From positions 1-7,641 of the forward strand of contig JAAZND010000033.1 in assembly GCA_012798485.1 (NCBI GenBank): a stretch of DNA of 7,641 bases, written 5' to 3'. The notes below the pieces were generated by a model. That model was not told the origin of the DNA, did no database searches, and worked only from the letters and a program-made list of their open reading frames with translations. Each line of letters opens with the position of its first letter. The first letter of the stretch is position 1. The position numbers and the translations under genes were made by a program. Source of the stretch: Candidatus Beckwithbacteria bacterium (GTDB lineage Bacteria > Patescibacteriota > Microgenomatia > UBA1400 > UBA1449). Positions 1-4,674 of this stretch are shown here, in pieces.

Positions 1-131
1 ATGAATTAATTGATATACTAGAGGAGATAAATAATCGACCTAGAAAATGTCTTAACTATTACACTCCTAAAGAAAAGTTTGATGAAGAATTACAAAAGTT
101 AAAAAATAGCAAGTGTTGCGATTACACTTAG
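1..131 (+). CDS. IS30-family transposase, C-terminal fragment (cut by window edge)
   Basis: Reading from base 3 gives 42 codons up to a TAG at 129-131. The peptide contains INNRPRKCLNYYTPKEKF, which matches the very conserved end of the catalytic domain of IS30-family transposases (consensus near LNNRPRKxLGxxTPxEVF). This region lies just after the last acidic residue of the DDE active site, which would be off the left edge. These enzymes cut and join DNA at the inverted ends of their own element. Whether the off-window part is intact cannot be judged. The gene points toward ftsK and lies about 210 bases from it. The family call is sure from the motif; the state of the whole gene is unknown. 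Confidence 0.85.
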   Translation, partial: ELIDILEEINNRPRKCLNYYTPKEKFDEELQKLKNSKCCDYT

Positions 132-141
132 AATTCAGGTC
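1..141 (+). mobile_element. Right end of an IS30-family insertion sequence (boundary approximate)
   Basis: The transposase fragment stops within a few bases of what should be the right terminal inverted repeat. In IS30 elements the repeat commonly overlaps or closely follows the transposase stop, so a likely repeat is the stretch near 109-140 that includes GTGTTGCGATTACACTT. The left end is outside the window, so neither the inverted repeat nor the short target duplication can be confirmed. The outer boundary at about 141 is an estimate. Confidence 0.5.
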
Positions 142-145
142 TTCT

Positions 146-172
146 TTGTCAAGATTTTGTCTGTGGTATGAT
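146..172 (+). promoter_or_regulatory. Promoter with extended -10, probably for ftsK
   Basis: A TTGTCA box at 146-151 is followed, after a 15-base spacer, by TATGAT at 167-172. TG sits at 164-165, giving the extended -10 form TGgTATGAT. The spacer is shorter than the usual 16-18, which the extended -10 could offset. Start of transcription is expected near 179, leaving a leader of about 160 bases. Because it lies immediately outside the IS30 end, it could be original chromosomal sequence or have been displaced or modified by the insertion. Other -10-like boxes (TATACT at 185-190 and 203-208) lie in the same AT-rich leader. Confidence 0.5.
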
Positions 173-339
173 ATAAAAGTAAGATATACTTAATTTAATG
201 ACTATACTGTTAAATTGTTTTTTATCTGGGTTTTAAATAAAAACTGAAGTAAATTATCCTAAAAATATTATTAGATTAAATTTTGCTAAAAACGAGGTTA
301 TAAACGCAATAGCAATTTAACCATTTATCAATTTATTTT

Positions 340-2532
340 ATGTCTAAAAAAACTAAAAAAGCAACTAAAAAAGAGGTCAGAAAAACTAAAACCAGAAGAG
401 GTAGACCTAAAAAGGAACAGGATTTCAAACTCAGCCCTAAAGTTTTACGATCCATTACTGCCTTGACTTTTTATTTGTTAAGTTTATTTGTTTTGATTTC
501 CTTTTTTAGTGCTGATGGACAACTGCTCAATTCTTTTAACCGGATTTTTACCAGTCTTTTTGGCTGGGGAATTATTTTTGTGCCAGTGCTTGGTTTTTTT
601 GCCGGCAATATGCTTTTGAATAGCCGATGGTATTTATCCCGTCCCACCTTTCTTCTAGGTGGATTTATTCTCTTTTTATCTTTAATTAGTCTGACAAAAT
701 CAGGCAAATTTGGCTTGGAACTCTGGCAAAGTGTGGCAGTTTTGATTTCTACTATTGGTGCTTTTTTGTTTTTTCTATCGGGAATAATTATTGGAATTTT
801 AGTACTTTGGGAAATGTCTTTGTATGAAATGCTGAGTCCTTTTCGTTATATTTTAAAAATTTTATTTAAACAACAAACTGAAGACGGATTAGTAGACTTG
901 GATCCTCTGGCTGAAAAAATTAAAGAAAAAGAAGAAATGATTAATTTACAGACAGAAAATAAACAGGTACAGTTAAATCAAGAAGAAATGCAAAAACTGG
1001 CTCAAGCTAAAGCAGAAGTGAAACACATCCAAACTGATTTATCAAGTTCTTCTCAGTCTTCCATTCTGTCTCAAGCACCAGAAAAATGGCAATTGCCTCC
1101 CATCTCGCTTTTGGAAAGTATGGGTAATCAACAAGCTAATCGAGGAGATGTCAGACAAAACGCCCAAATTATTGAAAGAACTTTACAAAGTTTTGGTGTC
1201 CAGGCAAAAGTGGTGGATTATAATCCTGGCCCAACCGTGACTCAATATGCGATTGAACTGGCTATTGGGACAAAACTAAGCAAAATTACTTCTTTATCAA
1301 ATGATTTGGCTCTGGCTCTGGCTGCTAAAACTGGTCAGATTAGAATCGAAGCGCCTATTCCTGGCAGATCTTTAGTCGGCATTGAAGTGCCTAATATTTC
1401 TTCGGCTACTGTCAGTTTGAAAGAATTATTAGCTTCTGGAGTAATGAATGATAATAAAAATAAATTACTGGTTGGACTTGGATTAGATGTGTCCGGCGAA
1501 AATATTGCTTTAGATATCGGGAAAATGCCTCACCTCTTGATTGCTGGACAAACCGGATCAGGAAAGTCTGTATGCTTGAACGTGTTTCTGGCTTCGATTC
1601 TGTTTCGTACTGCTCCTTCTGAAGTGAAATTAATTTTAGTTGATCCCAAAAGAGTTGAGCTTTCTATCTATAACGGGATTCCTCATCTGTTAACTCCGGT
1701 AATTGTGGAACCGGAAAAAGTAGTTTCAGCCCTTAAATGGGCTTTGGCAGAAATGGATAATCGTTATAAACTTTTGGCCGAAGTGGGGGTGCGAAATATC
1801 GAAGCTTACAACGAAATATCTGGTTTTCAAGCCATGCCTTACATTATCATTGTCGTTGATGAACTAGCAGATGTGATGCTGTTTGCCCCAAGTGAAGTGG
1901 AGGATTGTATTAATCGTCTGGCTCAAATGGCTAGAGCTGTAGGTGTCCATTTAGTTTTGGCAACTCAAAGACCTTCAGTTGACGTGATCACTGGTCTTAT
2001 CAAAGCTAATATTCCGGCTAGAATTGCTTTTAACGTTTCTTCTATGACAGATTCCAGAGTGATTTTGGATACGCCTGGAGCTGAGAAATTATTAGGCAAA
2101 GGAGATATGCTTTACCTTCCACCAGATCAGGCTAAACCTAAAAGACTGCAGGGAGCTTTTGTTTCGGATAAAGAGATCAAAAAAATTGTTGAGTATCTCA
2201 AAAATACCGGGACTCCAGTACACTACACCGAAGAAGTGGTAGATAAATACAAATCAGGCAAATTAAAAGGCGGAAAACCGGTAGCGGCAGATAATGATTT
2301 AGCTCAGGTAGATGAATTATTCAAAGATTCAGTGAGAATAATCTGTGCTGAAAAAAAAGCTTCAGCTTCTTATTTACAAAGAAAATTATCAATTGGTTAT
2401 AATCGTGCTGCTAAAATTATTGATCAGATGCAGGAACTCGGGGTTATTTCCGGACCAAATGGAGCAAAACCAAGAGAAGTGTTAATCAAAAGCGCTGATG
2501 AGTTTTTTGCCAACCTTGAAAATAGAAATTAG
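340..2532 (+). CDS. ftsK: FtsK/SpoIIIE-family DNA translocase
   Basis: This is a membrane-anchored, ATP-driven DNA pump that moves chromosome termini through the closing septum. The 730-residue protein has a very basic N-terminal tail (1-35), four likely membrane helices (about 37-56, 72-94, 103-119, 131-157), a short charged, partly coiled-coil linker (about 185-260) and the motor. The motor shows the alpha-domain motif NPGPTVTQY, Walker A GQTGSGKS (403-410), Walker B IIIVVDELAD (502-511) and the family signature TQRPSVDVITGLIKANIPAR. A C-terminal gamma winged-helix domain (about 658-718) carries IGYNRAAKIIDQM, the helix that reads polar KOPS/SRS-type DNA sequences. All domains are present, so it should be active. 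The linker is far shorter than in E. coli FtsK, making it SpoIIIE-like in size. An in-frame TAG at 310-312 leaves ATG 340 as the only ATG start. No Shine-Dalgarno precedes it. The tail contains RRGRPKK (19-25), an AT-hook-like core. Confidence 0.96.
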   Translation: MSKKTKKATKKEVRKTKTRRGRPKKEQDFKLSPKVLRSITALTFYLLSLFVLISFFSADGQLLNSFNRIFTSLFGWGIIFVPVLGFFAGNMLLNSRWYLSRPTFLLGGFILFLSLISLTKSGKFGLELWQSVAVLISTIGAFLFFLSGIIIGILVLWEMSLYEMLSPFRYILKILFKQQTEDGLVDLDPLAEKIKEKEEMINLQTENKQVQLNQEEMQKLAQAKAEVKHIQTDLSSSSQSSILSQAPEKWQLPPISLLESMGNQQANRGDVRQNAQIIERTLQSFGVQAKVVDYNPGPTVTQYAIELAIGTKLSKITSLSNDLALALAAKTGQIRIEAPIPGRSLVGIEVPNISSATVSLKELLASGVMNDNKNKLLVGLGLDVSGENIALDIGKMPHLLIAGQTGSGKSVCLNVFLASILFRTAPSEVKLILVDPKRVELSIYNGIPHLLTPVIVEPEKVVSALKWALAEMDNRYKLLAEVGVRNIEAYNEISGFQAMPYIIIVVDELADVMLFAPSEVEDCINRLAQMARAVGVHLVLATQRPSVDVITGLIKANIPARIAFNVSSMTDSRVILDTPGAEKLLGKGDMLYLPPDQAKPKRLQGAFVSDKEIKKIVEYLKNTGTPVHYTEEVVDKYKSGKLKGGKPVAADNDLAQVDELFKDSVRIICAEKKASASYLQRKLSIGYNRAAKIIDQMQELGVISGPNGAKPREVLIKSADEFFANLENRN

Positions 2533-2604
2533 GGGCTAGAGATTAGGGTTTAGTAAGAAATTTTCTAATCCCTAAACCCTATAACCTAAAACCTGAATCC
2601 TGTC
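2533..2604 (+). repeat. Telomere-like YTAAWCC repeat spacer with inverted repeat
   Basis: The spacer between ftsK and the RodZ-like gene is built of degenerate units of about seven bases: CTAATCC (2565), CTAAACC (2572), CTATAACC (2579), TAAAACC (2587) and TGAATCC (2594). The array ends four bases before the next start codon. Upstream, GATTAGGGTTTAG (2541-2553) is the same unit in inverse orientation. The arms TAGGGTTTAG (2544-2553) and CTAAACCCTA (2572-2581) are perfect complements around an 18-base loop. GATTAG (2541-2546) can instead pair with CTAATC (2565-2570). The bottom strand carries five G-runs of two or three bases in a row, so it might fold as a G-quadruplex. No U-tract follows, so it is a poor terminator. 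Function is unknown. Confidence 0.75.
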
Positions 2605-3243
2605 ATGCAGACAATTGGTCAGTTATTAAAATCGCTGCGTTTAAAAAAAAACTTAAGTTTAGAGGAAATTAGTGAGGAAACTAAGATAGCTATCCATTTA
2701 TTGGAAAGAATAGAACAAGACGATTTTGTCAATTTGCCTTCGTCAACTTTTACCAAAGGCTTTATTACTTCTTATGCTAAAGTTTTAGATTTTGATCCAG
2801 AGAAGGCTTTAGCCATTTTTAGACGTGATTTTTTAGTGAGTCAATCAGGCAAAATTATGCCAAAAGGACTAGCTAAACCGCTTGACCGGCAGACAATTAT
2901 TACTTCAAAAATTATAATTTTTTCCCTGGTTGGTTTATTTATTCTGTCTTTTTTTGCCTACTTATTTTTTCAACTTAAAAATTATAATGCACCTCCTAAA
3001 CTGGAAATTGTCAGACCTAAACAGCAATCAGTAGTCAGAGGTCCACTGGTGAGTGTTAATGGTTTTACTTCTCTTGATTCTTCGGTGTTTATCAATGGCC
3101 AAATGGCGGAAGTTTATCCAACCGGAGAATTTCGTTTTAATGTTTCTTTACCAAGTGGAGAGAATCAGATTGAAATCAAGGCAGTTAATGCTAAAAACAA
3201 AAGTACAGTTTTGAAAATTCCTGTGACTGTGATTGGAGAGTAA
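2605..3243 (+). CDS. RodZ-like helix-turn-helix membrane protein with outer Ig-like domain
   Basis: The N-terminal region (about 4-75) matches the RodZ-type helix-turn-helix (HTH_25): IGQLLKSLRLKKNLSLEEIS, then TKIAIHLLERIEQDDF and FTKGFITSYAKVLDFD. In other bacteria this domain binds the actin-like protein MreB rather than DNA. A basic linker, one membrane helix (about 102-123) and an outside segment of about 85 residues follow. The outer part (about 132-210) reads as a small beta-sandwich, with VRGPLVSVNG, VFINGQ, TGEFRFNVSLPSGENQIEIKA and a final strand. This resembles the glucodextranase-B/Big-type Ig-like fold and not the DUF4115 domain usual in RodZ. No MreB gene is in the window. With no terminator or promoter in the 72-base spacer, it probably shares the ftsK transcript. 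ATG 2605 is the only ATG after an in-frame TAA at 2587. No Shine-Dalgarno is seen. It is sure as an HTH_25 membrane protein; a true RodZ role is inferred. Confidence 0.82.
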   Translation: MQTIGQLLKSLRLKKNLSLEEISEETKIAIHLLERIEQDDFVNLPSSTFTKGFITSYAKVLDFDPEKALAIFRRDFLVSQSGKIMPKGLAKPLDRQTIITSKIIIFSLVGLFILSFFAYLFFQLKNYNAPPKLEIVRPKQQSVVRGPLVSVNGFTSLDSSVFINGQMAEVYPTGEFRFNVSLPSGENQIEIKAVNAKNKSTVLKIPVTVIGE

Positions 3244-3275
3244 ATAATTAAAAATTTAAAAGGCAAAATTTAAAA

Positions 3276-3307
3276 TTGATTTATAATACCTAAATTTCTG
3301 ATACAAT
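3276..3307 (+). promoter_or_regulatory. Promoter with extended -10 for the YtxG/YtxH-like operon
   Basis: TGaTACAAT is an extended -10, with TG at 3299-3300 and the hexamer at 3302-3307. A TTGATT box (3276-3281) lies 20 bases upstream, which is too far for an ideal -35, so the extended -10 probably does most of the work. An alternative -10, TATAAT, lies at 3282-3287 but lacks a good -35. Transcription starting near 3314 would leave a leader of about 95 bases containing the TTAGTTA repeats. Confidence 0.45.
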
Positions 3308-3350
3308 TTGCGTCTTGTATTTTATCTTCAATTTCAGCATAATGATAATA

Positions 3351-3400
3351 TAGTTATTAGAGATATTGGCTTAGTTATCAGTGCAATTTGCTGTAACTAA
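3351..3400 (+). repeat. Three-copy TTAGTTA motif: direct repeat plus hairpin in the leader
   Basis: TAGTTATTAG (3351-3360) recurs as TAGTTATCAG (3372-3381), one base different and exactly 21 bases downstream, which is two DNA helical turns. The complement of the same motif is CTGTAACTAA (3391-3400). The second and third copies can pair as a hairpin: TTAGTTA, a bulged T, CAG, a nine-base loop, then CTG-TAACTAA. It ends eight bases before the start codon at 3409. It could be a repressor operator on DNA or a translation-controlling hairpin in the RNA leader. The sequence shows the symmetry, not which of these applies. Confidence 0.5.
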
Positions 3401-3408
3401 TTTTATTT

Positions 3409-3693
3409 ATGATTGATCCAATGCAAGTTTTATTTATTGTCGTTGTCACTGTTTTGATAGTTTTTCTGGCTTTAGTGGGTTTTCAACTTTTTGTCTTTTT
3501 AAAAGAGTTAAGACAGACTTTAAAAAAAGTGAACAATATTTTGGAAGATGTGGATGTGATTACTTCGTCGGTTTCCACTCCGGTAGAAAAATTAGCCGGT
3601 CTTTTGGAGAGTTTACAACATGGAGTCGGAATTTTTAATTTTATTTCGAGACTAATTGATAAAAAAATAGAAAAATATGACTCAGAAGAATAA
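3409..3693 (+). CDS. DUF948/YtxG-like small membrane protein
   Basis: The 94-residue protein starts with a long membrane helix (about 7-31, LFIVVVTVLIVFLALVGFQL). An amphipathic helical cytoplasmic part follows (LKELRQTLKKVNNILEDVDVI, then VSTPVEKLAGLLESLQHGV). This layout, with regularly spaced hydrophobics and TPVEKL-type residues after the helix, is that of the DUF948/YtxG family, whose molecular role is unknown. The next gene is YtxH-like, the same pairing as ytxG-ytxH in Bacillus, which strengthens the call. Its end overlaps the next gene by 17 bases, so the two are translationally coupled. ATG 3409 is used, although Met5 (3421) is possible. The start is preceded by TTTTATTT and no Shine-Dalgarno. 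The family call is probable, not certain, because the protein is short and of simple composition. Confidence 0.7.
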   Translation: MIDPMQVLFIVVVTVLIVFLALVGFQLFVFLKELRQTLKKVNNILEDVDVITSSVSTPVEKLAGLLESLQHGVGIFNFISRLIDKKIEKYDSEE

Positions 3694-4225
3694 GCCAGAT
3701 CATCCTATTCAAAGCCAGACAAGTCAATTTTCAAATGGTGTGGTTTTGGGTATGGCTGTTGGTGCTTTTACTTTTTATCTGTTAGCAACTAAAGAAGGCA
3801 AGAAAACGCAGAAAAAACTTTTATTAGAAGCAAAAAAAATTATTAATGAGATTGCTGACCAAGTTGAAACCCTCAAAAAAGAAATGCCAGCCAAAGTGGC
3901 CAAGGTGCAAAATTTAGCAGAGGAAACAGTGCAAAAAACTCAAGCCGTAGTGACAAAAGTTGTTGATCAAGCTCAGTCAGTGCAACAGAAAATTGAAGAA
4001 GCAAAGCCGGTTATTCAAGAGGAATTAGCGCAAGAACTTAATGAGGTCAAACAACAAGCTTTACAAACCGAAAAAAAATTGAAACAGGAACTAAAAAAAT
4101 TAGAAACATCAGTAGTTGAAGCTAGACAAAAAGCTGATCAAATGCAAAAACAAATGCAAAAAACAGCTATCAAAATTGAAAAAAAATTTTTCTCAAGAGC
4201 AGGAAAATCTTTGAGAAAAAAATAA
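3677..4225 (+). CDS. YtxH-like membrane/coiled-coil protein
   Basis: Of the 182 residues, 20-37 form one membrane helix (GVVLGMAVGAFTFYLLA) followed at once by TKEGKKTQKKL. This matches the YtxH pattern: a glycine-rich helix, then (P/T)K(S/E)GKxTRKK. The rest (about 45-170) is almost purely charged helix with repeated KxxQxxQxKIEEA-type heptads, suggesting a long coiled coil. It contains no cysteine or tryptophan. The tail is basic (SRAGKSLRKK). YtxH-type proteins are linked to general stress in Bacillus, but their mechanism is unknown. The start overlaps the end of the upstream gene in another frame, and the next gene begins six bases after the stop, so all three form one operon. The high Lys/Gln/Glu content partly reflects the AT-rich genome. 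Loose matches to apolipoprotein- or LEA-like repeats would be expected from this composition and should not be over-read. Confidence 0.72.
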   Translation: MTQKNKPDHPIQSQTSQFSNGVVLGMAVGAFTFYLLATKEGKKTQKKLLLEAKKIINEIADQVETLKKEMPAKVAKVQNLAEETVQKTQAVVTKVVDQAQSVQQKIEEAKPVIQEELAQELNEVKQQALQTEKKLKQELKKLETSVVEARQKADQMQKQMQKTAIKIEKKFFSRAGKSLRKK

Positions 4226-4231
4226 ATTATT

Positions 4232-4579
4232 ATGTCCAATCAAGATGCTCAAGCTTATCGCAAAGAAATTCAAAAAGAAGTGCTTTATCTTATCAAAAAC
4301 AAATTGGAAGCAGGAGAAATGGATGCTACACGCGCCAAAGAAATTTCCGTTTATATCTTGGATTGTTTTAAAGCTCACGAGCAAATGAATAAAGATGAGA
4401 TGTATCAAAAAGTGAAAAATTTTGATGTTAAAAAATTTCCAGAACTGATTAAGATTACCACCATAGCAATTAAAAGACATTTGGAAGACGTAAGAGTGAA
4501 AGTGGGAGAAGTAGTAGGAGAACTGATCAAGGGTAAAAAATTTAAAGAAGCCATTTTACTTCTGCGTAAGTATAGTTAA
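4232..4579 (+). CDS. Small helical protein of unknown function
   Basis: I do not recognise this family with certainty. The 115-residue protein has no signal peptide or membrane helix and appears wholly alpha-helical and cytoplasmic. Visible pieces are a charged first helix (about 5-27), the segment EAGEMDATRAKEISVYILDCF (26-46), a helix with KDEMYQKVKNFDVKKFPELI (54-73), and a final amphipathic helix pair ending GKKFKEAILLLRKYS. Its only cysteine is at 45. It has a normal start, a stop and the same codon bias as its neighbours, so it is a real gene and not a shadow. It is the last gene of the unit begun at 3409, six bases after the YtxH-like stop, and is followed by a strong terminator. Co-expression with the YtxG/YtxH-like pair suggests an envelope-related or stress-related partner, but that is guilt by association only. 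Confidence 0.8.
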   Translation: MSNQDAQAYRKEIQKEVLYLIKNKLEAGEMDATRAKEISVYILDCFKAHEQMNKDEMYQKVKNFDVKKFPELIKITTIAIKRHLEDVRVKVGEVVGELIKGKKFKEAILLLRKYS

Positions 4580-4598
4580 AGAGTAGATTTTTTCTTAC

Positions 4599-4629
4599 AA
4601 AAAAAAATCCGACGAAAGTCGGTTTTTTT
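4599..4629 (+). terminator. Intrinsic terminator ending the YtxG/YtxH-like operon
   Basis: The stem CCGAC (4609-4613) pairs with GTCGG (4618-4622) around a GAAA tetraloop of the stable GNRA class. Seven Ts (4623-4629) follow and nine As (4599-4607) precede it, so it could work on both strands. It lies about 20 bases after the stop of the 115-residue gene. It separates that operon from alaS, whose transcript must therefore start downstream or rely on readthrough. Confidence 0.88.
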
Positions 4630-4638
4630 ATGATAAGA

Positions 4639-4644
4639 TACTAT
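4639..4644 (+). promoter_or_regulatory. Possible -10 box for alaS (weak)
   Basis: TACTAT at 4639-4644 (in the context AAGATACTATTAC) is the best -10-like box between the terminator and the alaS start. No good -35 is seen at the expected distance, where the terminator stem lies. If used, the leader would be only about 25 bases. The tight space makes some promoter here likely, but this exact box is a guess. Confidence 0.25.
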
Positions 4645-4674
4645 TACTTTAATAAAAATTTTATTCTTTATTTT

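Noticed and set aside
296..323. GGTTA / TAACC inverted repeat in the ftsK leader
   Set aside because: Only five pairs around a loop of about 18 bases; too weak to call a regulatory structure.
471..707. 78-codon open frame on the minus strand inside ftsK
   Set aside because: It lies opposite the FtsK membrane-helix region and encodes a Lys/Arg-rich product expected from the complement of hydrophobic codons. No family resemblance or start signal.
3251..3275. AAAATTTAAAA direct repeat after the RodZ-like gene
   Set aside because: Two 11-base copies 14 bases apart, but pure A/T in an AT-rich spacer; easily chance, and not a convincing terminator.
4193..4480. 95-codon open frame on the minus strand over the 115-residue gene
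   Set aside because: Its Phe/Ile/Asn-rich product mirrors the Lys/Glu-rich codons of the + strand genes it overlaps. The + strand genes have proper operon spacing.
4630..4674. Upstream alaS start at ATG 4630
   Set aside because: It begins at the base right after the terminator T-run and adds 15 residues with no counterpart in AlaRS. Start 4675 aligns with the family and has the TTTATTTT context seen at ftsK.
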